Source: Kistimonas sp964291485 (lineage in GTDB: Bacteria; Pseudomonadota; Gammaproteobacteria; Pseudomonadales; Endozoicomonadaceae). Taken from it: DNA of 64,000 nucleotides. Below are positions 25,835-35,061 of the stretch, one piece after another (the first letter of the stretch is position 1; each line of letters begins with the position of its first letter). The notes beneath the pieces are model-generated. The model had not been told where the DNA came from. It saw nothing but the letters and a program-made list of their open reading frames with translations, and ran no database searches. The position numbers and the translations under genes are program-made. Where the stretch lies: the NCBI GenBank assembly GCA_964291485.2, contig OZ220224.1:682001-746000 (forward strand). Direction: 5' to 3'.

Positions 25835-28800
25835 TTATTTTCTCTCCAGTAGGTAGACTCCATCACTTCCAGCTGGCTCAACGGATCACCATTAATGGCA
25901 GTGATATTACCCTGATCTCCACGACGGTTGCCGGTGAAGGGGTTACCTTCGGTACCGATAGTGAGGTTTACGCCGTTGTTATTGATGGTAATAACTGGCG
26001 CTGGTGCGATACCGCCGCGCAGCAGTGCAACAGAGCGGATCGGGGCGCCATCTTCATCCTGATAAACGGCGGTGCCGTCCAGCAGGTTCAGTGCGTAGGC
26101 ATTGGCCTGACCCACATCCGGTCCGCAGCTCATCACAGTGCTGTTTGTTGTGGTTTTGTAGGTATTGAAGAAGACTGCGCCATTTATAGTGACTGAGTTA
26201 GACAGCACCTTTTCCGTCGCTCCCAGTGAGAGATACCAGCCATCCTTGTTGTGGAAGTAATCCGACGTCAGGGTGTAGGTATCGCCGGGTTCCAGTTCCA
26301 GGATCAGTTCGTCGAGACGCTGTTGCAGGGCCGCAGTTCGTGTGGCAGCCGTCTGCTCCGCTTCGTCGACCAGCCAGGCAAACGCTTCTTCGACCGTCAG
26401 CACGCCATTGTTATCAGCTGCCAGAGCGGCGGTTAGCTGTTCAGTTGACAGAATATCCGAAGCTTCGAGTACGCCGTTATCACCGGGATCATGTTCCAGT
26501 AAGAAGGCGGTTTGCAGGGCGGCAGAGGTTTGGGCTGCGTCATTCAGTGCGGCCAGTGCCAGGCGCCCCTGGTCGACACCGTATAAAGTGTCATAGACAG
26601 ACTGCAGATTACTGTTGTCAGGATCCAGCGCCAGCTTGTTGCTGATATAAGTCAGGGCTTCTGACAGAGAGAGAGTGCCATTGCCATCGGCATCACCATT
26701 GTTGGTGGCGTCATTGAGCAGGGTGCTACCCATCAGGTCAGTCAACATATCAGTCTGTTGGCTGTTGGCTGCGCTGTAGACCCAGTTCAGGTCGGGATCA
26801 TTGCTGCTACCGCCATTCAGGGCATCCAGAAAGGCCAATGCTTCTTCCATTGTCAGGCTGTTATCGGGATCGGCTGCTTTCAGCAGGTTGAGGTTGCTCG
26901 TTTCAAGATAAGCCTCCAGAATGGATTCCGGACTGGTTTCATCCGCTTGCCAGGATATAGCCTGTTCTAGCGCTGTCTGTTCCGACTGGATGGCCAGCTT
27001 TTGCTGTTGCATGACATCAATCTCAGTCTTCAGGTTGTTAATGGTACTTTCCAGATCAGCAACAGTATCATTGAGACTTTGGAATTGGCCATCTTCATCA
27101 GCGGCAAGCGCATCAGCTAAAGCGCCGGCAGTTGCGCTATTGAGCGCCAAGACACTGGTTTGCCATTCTGTCTGTTTCCCCAGCAGTGCAGTTTCTTTGG
27201 TACTGCTGTCTTGACCGGCTGCCTTAAGGTCAGCGATTTCCTGTTCCAGTGCCTGTATCTCACTGGTCAGGTCATTTAACGCATCGCGTTGAGCAATCTG
27301 CCCGGTGGTACTTTCATCCACATCCGGGGTATCCGGATTGTCGGGGATGCCGTAGTAGGCCGCTTCCAGTGTGGCGAGTTCGGCTTTGAGTGCAGATGTA
27401 TCGTTGCCATTTAGGCGTGCCTCATTAATGGCCGCCTGTGTTTCTTTGATCGCCGTCCAGCTTTGCGCGAGTTCAGCCTGGAAAGCTTGCAGGCGAGCGT
27501 ATTGGGTCAGCAGACCGTTGGGATCATTGATCGCATTTTCATACTGAGCAATATCTTGCAGAGCGTTATTGTAATCGCTTAGCGCATTATTTCTTATGCT
27601 GAGTTTTTCATTTTGGACCTCCTCGAGGTCAGCAAATATGGTCTGTGCTTCTGCTTGCTCTTGGATAGCAACAGCATGAGCAGTTTCTAAATTGGCATAG
27701 GCAACGTTTAAATCCACCAAAGTTTGTTGGGCTTGATCATAGGATGCTTTATCTTGCACCAACAGGTTAGTATCTGCTTTGACATCCTGATAGCGTGCCG
27801 TAAAGTTTTTGGAAGATTGATTGAGCGTTGTTTCATACAATGTCAGAAAATCAGAATACGTTCGTATTTGTAGTGTCCAGAGCGTAATTCCCTCAGGTGC
27901 ATTGTTAGCCATATACGATTCTAATTGCATGTGGCCAGAGCTTTGTAAATATTGATTATAGTCTTCTGCTAATGCAGCTATTTCCTCATTAGTGAAATTG
28001 TTATCAAGAATATATATAGGTTCCCAGTAATCGTTGTATTGTTTCCATGCTATTTCATGAAGTACCTCATGCAATACAGTGTCAAAGTTACCGTTTGGTG
28101 ATGGCTGAAGATACGGCTCCAGAATTGTTAGGTCAGCAGTAATTTGATCAATGCGCGGCTCCAGGCGGTCAATTTCGTTTTGTACGACAGCTTCTTCGGC
28201 TTTATTGGCGTCTAATGCCTGTTGAGCATCATTAACCTGCTGTTCCTTCGTTTGTAAGGTCTGTTGATAATCACTTACGGCTTGACTGGCATTGCTATAT
28301 TCCAAATCAGCAGCCTGATATGAGGGCGCTAGAATATTTGTAGTTTCTGTAGAAAGCGCATCATAGTCTTCAAAGATATCCTGTACCGCGACAATCTGTT
28401 CCTGAAGCTGCGCCTGACTGGCGATATCGTCAAACACAGCCTGGTTATAAGCGAGTTGTTCTGCTTGTGTATCCAGGGCTTTCTGGAGAGCATCAAGCTG
28501 TTCCTGAAGCGCCAGTCGTTGATCCATCAAAGCGGTAACGCCCCAGGCCTCGCGATAGGCATCAAGGACTTCCTGTGCTTTTTTCGATGCATTGACGAGT
28601 GCATCAATATTCTCGTTGGCATAACCTGCCGAACTGCCATCTGCATGGGTGAAACCGCTACAGTTACGACCCGCTGTCTCACCGTGCTGGATACATTCAA
28701 GTTCCCGGTTCAGTTCTGCCCATTCGGCATCGGACAACGTTGTGCCGGTGATATCGGCAAGATGTGTTTCAGTGATCACACTGGTGCCACTGTTAGCGTA

Positions 28801-31800
28801 GGTGTAGCTGGTGGGTGTCGTTAGTACGTTGTAATCCTTGAATACATAAAAGCGATCACGGGTATCGGTATTCAGCGGATGGGCACGCCAACCACTGCCT
28901 AGGGCGACGGCATAGAAAGGATCTTCGCCCCGCTCACTGTAAATGCTTACATCTGGCGTGCCATAGAAACGGCGGTTGCTTGCTGCATCACTGCCACCGA
29001 GGGTGGCAATTCGGCCGCCGCTGGCATAACTGGCCAGACAGTCGGTGACGCAGTTTTGTGCGGTGGTGTCTTTGTTGCGATCAAAATCAATACGGAACAC
29101 CTGTGCGCGGGTATCAGCGGCAAACAAGGTATTGATGACGCCATCACCGTCCACATCCACCGCGACCACATCACCGGGCATGCCGTTGGTCATCTCGGTA
29201 ATCTTCAGGTTCAGGCTGTCGTTATAGTTGTCCCCGTTGGTATCCAGATCATTGTTGTTGTCACCGTCGAGATCATTAAAACGGCTGGTGTAGTGTGATG
29301 TGTTGGGGCCGCCGGCAGACCAGATCAGCTGACCGGTTTCCGCATCCACCACGTAGATGGCATTGCCGAGATGATCGCTGACGGGCAGGTTGTCATCGTC
29401 GTTATCCTGGTTCGGATCATAACCGGCAGCGAAAATCAGCGCCTGCTTATTGACCGGCTTGCCATCAGCATCCTTACCAACGGGCACCTTGGCCAGCACC
29501 GGCCGTGACCAGCTTTGACCGAGTTTTTCAAAACCACTGTCGGGTAAAAGAGGCGTTGACGAGATGGTGCTGGCGGCGAGGTCTCCGTTCGCATAATTGA
29601 TCACGCGGTTGCTGGTATCCAGCGAACGCCCGTAACGATCCAGACGGTTACCCTTTTTGTCCACAGCCAGGCCGCGAATTGCCCACAGCAGTTTCGGCTG
29701 GTCCATGTCCGTCACGTCCATGGCATAGTAGTTGTGGCCACCGCGACGCATACCGAAGTAAAGGATCACACGGGTTGCTGTCTGCAGATCGGGTATCCCG
29801 TTACTGCCTGCTTCAATCGTACCTGCGCTGCTGCGACGGATGCCGACGGCATCGATCAGGTCACCCGCTGCATCTTCCTGATACGTATATTGCACCCAAG
29901 CGTTAATGGGGCCATCAATACCGTAGCGCTTTTCCTCGCTACCCTGCAGATTTTTAAAATAATGTTTGATATTGGGCAGCAGCTCGCCGGGCATAAAGGC
30001 AAACTTCTCCGCACCGGTTTGTGTATTGACGGCGCGGAGGAAACCCATGTTGTCGCCGTAAAACAGGTAATCGGTTTGGGTAACCTTAACATCTCGAATA
30101 GCCAGCCCATCGCTGTCAGTGATGGGATTACCTTCACTGTCTTTCAGGACGTCACCATCCTGAGTCTCCTGTACCCGGTAGGGAATGACAAGAGGCTGGC
30201 TGTGCAGAACATCCGCCATGACCATCTGCACGGATTTATCGGCTTCACCACTTTTGCTTACGGTCACTTGCCGACCTTCAGCAAACTCAATCAGTGTCGT
30301 TTCGTTGAGCGTATAGCTGCTGTCGCTTGGTTCTATACCAATACCAAGCAGGGTGTTGTTCACGGTAGCGGTACTGAGTGAACTCAGACTTTTCTTGTCG
30401 TTAAGTGCATTGGCGCGAGGGATTGGTGGTGTGTCTGTATATGTCAGGAGTGTTCTGTTGGCAGGGGTGATTTTTTCGGCAGCACCGCCAAGTGCGACAT
30501 TGCCCCCATCATCCACCGTTGACCACCAACTGCGGGCGTCCTTTTTGAAGAAACCCGCGGTCTCACTGGAAGGGTCCATATCCGTAGCGGGTTCGCCAGA
30601 ACTGTCCACAATCAAGGTTTCACTGCCGCTAACAGTGTCGCTGTCACAGTCGACCATGGTCCCGTTGCTGTTATGGCAGATTTCTTCAAGCGCGTAACGT
30701 TTGAGGTTACCGGTCCAGGCGGCACCGGTTTCTGGCTTGAACATTGAGTAATAGAGTTCGTTTTTGTGGGTCAGCTTGTTGTAAGCGTTGACAGCGACCC
30801 CTGGTGCCGCGAAGTTGGCATCCTGGGAAAGGATATCCTGAATAATTTCCTGAAGGGCGGATACCAAGCCTGAGGTATTATTGGTGGTAAAGTAATTCTT
30901 GGCATCGCCGGTACCGCTTAATGCTGTTTCTCTTAATAGCTGCTGATCCGTAGCAAAACCGACCGTGTAAGTTTTAACAAACTGGTCTTTGTCGATGGTG
31001 CTGCTCTGATCGTTGGTGAAGAGGAATTCCGCCAGCTCATCCAGACAGTCGCCGCTATTATCGTTACAGGTCTTTTTGTTTTGGTTGTTTTGTGCCCAGG
31101 CTCTTATTGCACTGTTGGCACCGCTGTCGCTAGTGGGTTCTCCATCAGTGAGGAGAATAATGTTGTTGCTCTGGCATGAGTGAGTTATCGGTGATTTATA
31201 CGTTGTAGATGTTTGTAAGGCATCTGGATCTGTATCCCAGTTTGTACATTGAACACTGCCGCTAGAGTTAATATAACAACCTTCAGCGTCTGCTCCATAA
31301 GCTATATTTTCACCTCGGTAATACAGTGCCGCTTCGTAAAGTGATTCTGATAACGGCGTGCCACCTGAGGCATAGTAACGATTGAGTTGATTTTTAATAG
31401 CAGTAGTCGAATGCTCAATCTTATTGATGGCGACATCAATAACGCCGCCTGATGTGTTATCAGAACTGCCATTATCACGGTCAAATCGCATGAGTCCGAC
31501 GTTGACTGGTTTGTTTGTCGTAATTAGCTCATCCAGAAGGTTTTTAGTAACATCTCGAACCACTTCTATTCGTGTTTTTATATAGTTATTCCCATACCTT
31601 TTGCATTCCCCATCCCGATATCTCAGACACTCCCTGACACAGGCGTTTGGGTTAAATTCATATTCAGCTCTAGTGCAATAGTTACCATTGACTGGATTTT
31701 TCATTGAGCCAGATGTGTCAATGATGAATAGCACATTGGGGCGTATGACAGAGCCTGCTACAAGTTTTTGACCAACATAAACTTCAGTATCGTCAGCCAG

Positions 31801-31881
31801 TACCGGTTGTAATGATGCTGACATGTATAGGAAGGCGCTAATGAAGCAGATAAACTGTTTGTTCATACGGAGTAAAGGCAT
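25831..31881 (-). CDS. pilY1: PilY1-type pilus tip adhesin with giant coiled-coil insertion
   Basis: A secreted or pilus-tip protein of about 2,016 residues; Pseudomonas PilY1 is about 1,160. A signal peptide (ends near SASLQPVLA) is followed by a von Willebrand A domain whose MIDAS motif DTSGS lies near residue 55. The PilC-type beta-propeller (about 570-1030) has Asp-rich calcium-loop candidates (DVDGDGVIN near 905). An insertion of roughly 800 residues (about 1060-1858) follows, rich in heptad-like Gln/Glu/Ala helices and ending in EF-hand-like DxDxDG repeats. The propeller-type C-terminus (YHFNKDGWYLSLG-like) then resumes. ATG 31881 fits the GAGGA ribosome site better than ATG 31890. The insertion is more A+T-rich in part (27.6-28.4 kb). 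Confidence 0.92.
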   Translation of the reverse strand: MPLLRMNKQFICFISAFLYMSASLQPVLADDTEVYVGQKLVAGSVIRPNVLFIIDTSGSMKNPVNGNYCTRAEYEFNPNACVRECLRYRDGECKRYGNNYIKTRIEVVRDVTKNLLDELITTNKPVNVGLMRFDRDNGSSDNTSGGVIDVAINKIEHSTTAIKNQLNRYYASGGTPLSESLYEAALYYRGENIAYGADAEGCYINSSGSVQCTNWDTDPDALQTSTTYKSPITHSCQSNNIILLTDGEPTSDSGANSAIRAWAQNNQNKKTCNDNSGDCLDELAEFLFTNDQSSTIDKDQFVKTYTVGFATDQQLLRETALSGTGDAKNYFTTNNTSGLVSALQEIIQDILSQDANFAAPGVAVNAYNKLTHKNELYYSMFKPETGAAWTGNLKRYALEEICHNSNGTMVDCDSDTVSGSETLIVDSSGEPATDMDPSSETAGFFKKDARSWWSTVDDGGNVALGGAAEKITPANRTLLTYTDTPPIPRANALNDKKSLSSLSTATVNNTLLGIGIEPSDSSYTLNETTLIEFAEGRQVTVSKSGEADKSVQMVMADVLHSQPLVIPYRVQETQDGDVLKDSEGNPITDSDGLAIRDVKVTQTDYLFYGDNMGFLRAVNTQTGAEKFAFMPGELLPNIKHYFKNLQGSEEKRYGIDGPINAWVQYTYQEDAAGDLIDAVGIRRSSAGTIEAGSNGIPDLQTATRVILYFGMRRGGHNYYAMDVTDMDQPKLLWAIRGLAVDKKGNRLDRYGRSLDTSNRVINYANGDLAASTISSTPLLPDSGFEKLGQSWSRPVLAKVPVGKDADGKPVNKQALIFAAGYDPNQDNDDDNLPVSDHLGNAIYVVDAETGQLIWSAGGPNTSHYTSRFNDLDGDNNNDLDTNGDNYNDSLNLKITEMTNGMPGDVVAVDVDGDGVINTLFAADTRAQVFRIDFDRNKDTTAQNCVTDCLASYASGGRIATLGGSDAASNRRFYGTPDVSIYSERGEDPFYAVALGSGWRAHPLNTDTRDRFYVFKDYNVLTTPTSYTYANSGTSVITETHLADITGTTLSDAEWAELNRELECIQHGETAGRNCSGFTHADGSSAGYANENIDALVNASKKAQEVLDAYREAWGVTALMDQRLALQEQLDALQKALDTQAEQLAYNQAVFDDIASQAQLQEQIVAVQDIFEDYDALSTETTNILAPSYQAADLEYSNASQAVSDYQQTLQTKEQQVNDAQQALDANKAEEAVVQNEIDRLEPRIDQITADLTILEPYLQPSPNGNFDTVLHEVLHEIAWKQYNDYWEPIYILDNNFTNEEIAALAEDYNQYLQSSGHMQLESYMANNAPEGITLWTLQIRTYSDFLTLYETTLNQSSKNFTARYQDVKADTNLLVQDKASYDQAQQTLVDLNVAYANLETAHAVAIQEQAEAQTIFADLEEVQNEKLSIRNNALSDYNNALQDIAQYENAINDPNGLLTQYARLQAFQAELAQSWTAIKETQAAINEARLNGNDTSALKAELATLEAAYYGIPDNPDTPDVDESTTGQIAQRDALNDLTSEIQALEQEIADLKAAGQDSSTKETALLGKQTEWQTSVLALNSATAGALADALAADEDGQFQSLNDTVADLESTINNLKTEIDVMQQQKLAIQSEQTALEQAISWQADETSPESILEAYLETSNLNLLKAADPDNSLTMEEALAFLDALNGGSSNDPDLNWVYSAANSQQTDMLTDLMGSTLLNDATNNGDADGNGTLSLSEALTYISNKLALDPDNSNLQSVYDTLYGVDQGRLALAALNDAAQTSAALQTAFLLEHDPGDNGVLEASDILSTEQLTAALAADNNGVLTVEEAFAWLVDEAEQTAATRTAALQQRLDELILELEPGDTYTLTSDYFHNKDGWYLSLGATEKVLSNSVTINGAVFFNTYKTTTNSTVMSCGPDVGQANAYALNLLDGTAVYQDEDGAPIRSVALLRGGIAPAPVITINNNGVNLTIGTEGNPFTGNRRGDQGNITAINGDPLSQLEVMESTYWRENK

Positions 31882-31886
31882 GACGA

Positions 31887-32240
31887 TCATTCCTCACCGA
31901 CCAAATAGATATTGATTAGTGATTGCGATTCTCGATGAACGGTGAGTTCTGCCATATAGGCTTTATTGATGGTTAAACTGGTAAAGTTTATTCGTTGGTT
32001 GTTTTGATATAGGTCTGTTGATCCTCTGACGGTTAAGCGTACAGAGGAACAGCCTTTGCAAGGTAATACAAGAAGGCTGCCCTTGGCATATTCGTTGTCA
32101 TACCAGGAGAGGTAGATCGTCGCTTCTTCATAAGTGTCGTAAGGCGACAGATCCACCGTTTCTGCTACAGCACTGTTCATCACTACGCCAGTGGCTAACA
32201 GCCAAAGCCCCAGTAACCGGTTCAAATAATGTTTTATCAT
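31887..32240 (-). CDS. small exported protein between pilX and pilY1
   Basis: A 117-residue protein with an N-terminal signal peptide (hydrophobic stretch LLGLWLLATGVVMNSAVA, cleavage likely at AVA/E). The mature part is about 90 residues of likely beta-structure with one CKGC motif near the middle. It has no prepilin signal and no family is recognised. It sits where no gene occurs in the Pseudomonas operon; PilY2, a similar-sized small protein, lies after pilY1 there. It touches the pilY1 start region and is translationally coupled. A periplasmic partner of PilY1 is the natural guess. Confidence 0.75.
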   Translation of the reverse strand: MIKHYLNRLLGLWLLATGVVMNSAVAETVDLSPYDTYEEATIYLSWYDNEYAKGSLLVLPCKGCSSVRLTVRGSTDLYQNNQRINFTSLTINKAYMAELTVHRESQSLINIYLVGEE

Positions 32241-32259
32241 TCTTATGCCTCATCTCCGG

Positions 32260-32769
32260 TCAGGTGCAATCCGGTGCATTCACTACATCAAAGAAAAAAT
32301 TGCCGGCCATGAACCGGGTGCCCATGGACTGGTTCGAGGTAGCACCACTGTTCATGGTTGTATTCGAATTCAGTTCAAACAGGTAATAGGAAAAGTCTTT
32401 CAGGCTGGCGTTTTCAACAGGCCGTTCACCCATGTAACGCATGGATGAATTGGGATTTGCACCAGCAAAGGCGACGGCTGTCGGCATAACCGCATTGCAG
32501 GTCGCCCTCGCGCTGTTCATTTCCAGTTCACGGTTACCGCCGTTGACTTCATCAACCTGGGTTTCCAATTCGCTCAGGGTCACCTGAAAGGCCTGGCCCT
32601 GGAACTGTGCATTGCTGGCCATTCGTTCTTCCAGTGTTGCCATCCGTGCTGCCGTGATGCCGGCTATTGTCAGGATGGTGAGGAATATCAGTGCACTCAG
32701 CATGGCCATGCCGTGTTGAGCGCTGTTCCTTGATGTTCCGAGTCTGTTCCGGTCTTTTTTGTGCTTCAT
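32260..32769 (-). CDS. pilX: type IV minor pilin, PilX-like
   Basis: A 169-residue PilX/GspK-type prepilin-like protein. After a basic leader comes HGMAMLSALIFLTILTIAGI. The segment lacks the usual Glu at +5, which is normal for the PilX/GspK group at the pilus tip. MATLEERMASNAQFQGQAFQ is typical of PilX. It lies 5 bases after pilW in transcription order. It acts with PilV, PilW, FimU, PilE and PilY1 in the priming tip complex. Confidence 0.88.
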   Translation of the reverse strand: MKHKKDRNRLGTSRNSAQHGMAMLSALIFLTILTIAGITAARMATLEERMASNAQFQGQAFQVTLSELETQVDEVNGGNRELEMNSARATCNAVMPTAVAFAGANPNSSMRYMGERPVENASLKDFSYYLFELNSNTTMNSGATSNQSMGTRFMAGNFFFDVVNAPDCT

Positions 32770-32774
32770 GATGT

Positions 32775-33581
32775 TCAGTTCTTGACCGTTACGGTGGTTG
32801 TAAACAATTGCCGTGTAATACCGTCGTTGGTGGTGATAGTTGGTGCATCCAGCAACAGGAATTGTTGTTGAGGGTTATCCGTGCTGGCCATGGCACTGGC
32901 CAGTAACGCGATGCGCACAGCACGCACGTTATCCCAGGCATTGGCATTCACCCGATCGGCAGAAACGTACTGGTTGACGCTACCGTCATTGTTTGTATCC
33001 ACACCGTAGAGCAGTTGCAGGTTATCAATGCCGTCCACCAACCGTTGTGCCGTGCCAGTCCATGCACCGTTCGTATGGCTGTAAGCACGGCAGGCCAGGG
33101 AAGGATAAGGGTTATCATTTGCCGCATCGGCCGGTTCAATCGTAAAGACTTCGGTGATTTGCTGGTTGGTAACATCGTTACCGGTACAGTCCGTGGCAGT
33201 GCCGGATGTACCGGCAACCGGCCAGTACTGCACAGCCAGACGATCTGCACTATTACCTGTGCCAACAGCGTTACAGGCGGCATCTGTCGTTGTTGGGATA
33301 TTGCAGTCTGGCTCGGGGAAATGGCGTGGTGCAGTAACGTCACTCTCCGTATGACCCGCCATGCGAATACTGTTGGCAATGAAACCCAGGCTGAATCGGC
33401 CATTCTCCATGATATAGCCCAGGGATTCGTTAACGCCGAAGGTTTCCTTGTTCGATATGATAATCTGGCTGACACCCAGTAACAGCAGCAGACTGAGCGT
33501 ACTGGCAATCAGCAGTTCAACAACAGACAGTCCCTGCTGATGATAAAATGATTTTTCTTGCGTGATGGCTGTCGTCCGCAT
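32775..33581 (-). CDS. pilW: type IV minor pilin, PilW-like
   Basis: A 268-residue prepilin. The N-terminal signal is QQGLSVVELLIASTLSLLLL, with Gly before the cleavage site and Glu at +5. The long globular part has several Cys (CNIPTTTDAACNAV near 95) and DNLQLLYGVDTNNDGSVNQ, typical of PilW. The gene is separated from pilV by 2 bases and from pilX by 5. Members of this family bridge PilX/PilV to the pilus shaft. Confidence 0.9.
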   Translation of the reverse strand: MRTTAITQEKSFYHQQGLSVVELLIASTLSLLLLLGVSQIIISNKETFGVNESLGYIMENGRFSLGFIANSIRMAGHTESDVTAPRHFPEPDCNIPTTTDAACNAVGTGNSADRLAVQYWPVAGTSGTATDCTGNDVTNQQITEVFTIEPADAANDNPYPSLACRAYSHTNGAWTGTAQRLVDGIDNLQLLYGVDTNNDGSVNQYVSADRVNANAWDNVRAVRIALLASAMASTDNPQQQFLLLDAPTITTNDGITRQLFTTTVTVKN

Positions 33582-33583
33582 AC

Positions 33584-34153
33584 TTAGGGCCTTATCAGTA
33601 AAGAGGTACTGAGACGCTGGCCATTGGTCTCACAGTTACGGCACAACCAGTCAACGGTTAATGTGTAACTGCCATTGGCCAATGCAGAGGTCACTTGTCC
33701 ACTGTTCAGATAGTCGGGGCTGCCGGATGAAAAGCCATTGAAGGGGCGTGGGCAGCTGGTTTCCCACAAATCCCAGGCCGCCATCTGTGTCGGTGTACAG
33801 GCAACAGCGCTGATTTTTACCCCGGGCGCAGGAAGGGGACTGAAGTAGTCAGAACAGACAGTGGCGGGACGGTTGTTGCAGTCGGGCGTATTCCCGGCAG
33901 TGACATAACGGGCATTACCGGTCATGTCGTCCTGGTAAGCGGTGATGTTTCCCCGGATACGCTCTGCCAGATCCTGTACCAGCCAGGTGGCATGGGAGCG
34001 CTGAACCCCATCCTGGTTGCCGCGCACCGCCGTAATCTGTAATGCCGCCATGCCCAGCAGCCCGATGGTCATGATCACGATAGTGATCAGCACTTCAACC
34101 ATGCCGACACCGCGGTGCCTGTTAATGCTAGTTTTGTAGAAGGGTATCAACAT
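33584..34153 (-). CDS. pilV: type IV minor pilin, PilV-like
   Basis: A 189-residue prepilin. The signal is HRGVGMVEVLITIVIMTIGL (Glu at +5), followed by LGMAALQITAVRGNQDG, a PilV hallmark. The C-terminus has paired Cys (WLCRNCETNGQRL). The start is taken at ATG 34153 because GGAAGGA lies 10 bases upstream, formed by the last codons of fimU. The longer frame back to 34300 merely overlaps fimU. Second gene of the operon. Confidence 0.88.
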   Translation of the reverse strand: MLIPFYKTSINRHRGVGMVEVLITIVIMTIGLLGMAALQITAVRGNQDGVQRSHATWLVQDLAERIRGNITAYQDDMTGNARYVTAGNTPDCNNRPATVCSDYFSPLPAPGVKISAVACTPTQMAAWDLWETSCPRPFNGFSSGSPDYLNSGQVTSALANGSYTLTVDWLCRNCETNGQRLSTSLLIRP

Positions 34154-34157
34154 GGTG

Positions 34158-34679
34158 TCAGCATCCTTCCCCGGGGTTGATTCTTTGGGTGGTAAGTCGA
34201 CCGGTTGCTGAGAGGCTAAGACATCGTGCGCGATCACCGGTGGCAGAGAGATCATTGGCTGATACCAGGAACGAGCTGGTAGCGTTACGGGTTGTACCAT
34301 TGCCTTCGTAAATCAAGGCAGAAGTTGTTCTTGCATCATAAGTGGTCGTGATCGTGACATCGTCGTCAGGTGCCGGATACTGTTTCAGCGTATTACCGCC
34401 AACCTCCGCGACTTCCCAGCCTGTGCGCCAGTTGCCGGGCAAACCGCCGAGCGGTCTGACAATAATGGCCGCATTCCGTTTTACCGCTTCACTGCGGGCA
34501 TACTGAACCGTACCGGCGAGTTCCATACCGGTGCTGGAGACCTGCTCATTCAAAAGGAAATCATTAAACGACGGCGCCGCGATACCCAGCAGGATGCTGA
34601 ATACCGCCAATGTGATCATCAGCTCAACGAGGGTGAAGCCCCTGGCCTTGTGGTGTCTTGTGTTCTTGTTATCGCGCAC
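34158..34679 (-). CDS. fimU: type IV pseudopilin, FimU/FimT (GspH family)
   Basis: A 173-residue prepilin. The signal is KARGFTLVELMITLAVFSIL with Glu at +5, followed by GIAAPSFNDFLLNEQ and GTVQYARSEAVKRN, diagnostic for the GspH/FimT family. It is the first gene of the minor pilin operon fimU-pilV-pilW-pilX-(117 aa)-pilY1-pilE. The 300-bp gap upstream toward ilvL should contain the divergent promoters; no specific binding site was recognised there. Confidence 0.9.
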   Translation of the reverse strand: MRDNKNTRHHKARGFTLVELMITLAVFSILLGIAAPSFNDFLLNEQVSSTGMELAGTVQYARSEAVKRNAAIIVRPLGGLPGNWRTGWEVAEVGGNTLKQYPAPDDDVTITTTYDARTTSALIYEGNGTTRNATSSFLVSANDLSATGDRARCLSLSATGRLTTQRINPGEGC

Positions 34680-34977
34680 GGGTTAGTCACGGTTTGTTAG
34701 TATTATTGGGTTTTCCATGAACCCGGCAGCTAACCTAGATGGTGTTCCTTTCCGGCTGCCCTGTTTACTGTGTTTGTAATGCCTATTTTTATGAACTGAC
34801 GATGTACGTCGACGGGTAGGTAGATAACCGGCCTTTTTTTCAGAATAAAAGGTATGTTTTGTCAGGTTTCTGTCTGCTGAATCACGAAAAACTGTCAGCA
34901 TGTCTTCAGGGGAAAAGCGTTTGTTATTTTTTGCATGCTGTGTTAGAAGTTACACCAACGTGAATGATTAAAAGAAC

Positions 34978-35061
34978 ATGAACCAAAACGTTTTCACCCT
35001 GATTATTGTCCTGCTAGTCGTTGTGATTCTGGGATCACGGCGGGGGACGTCCATGGGCTGA
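34978..35061 (+). CDS. ilvL: ilv leader peptide (attenuation)
   Basis: A 27-residue leader peptide in which 12 of the 14 residues from 5 to 18 are Val, Leu or Ile (VFTLIIVLLVVVIL). It lies directly upstream of a terminator hairpin and ilvG. It would act as the sensor of branched-chain aminoacyl-tRNA supply, like E. coli ilvL. Its stop codon (35059-35061) sits between the antiterminator arm and the terminator stem, as the mechanism requires. The ribosome site is weak (AAAAG). Confidence 0.85.
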   Translation: MNQNVFTLIIVLLVVVILGSRRGTSMG

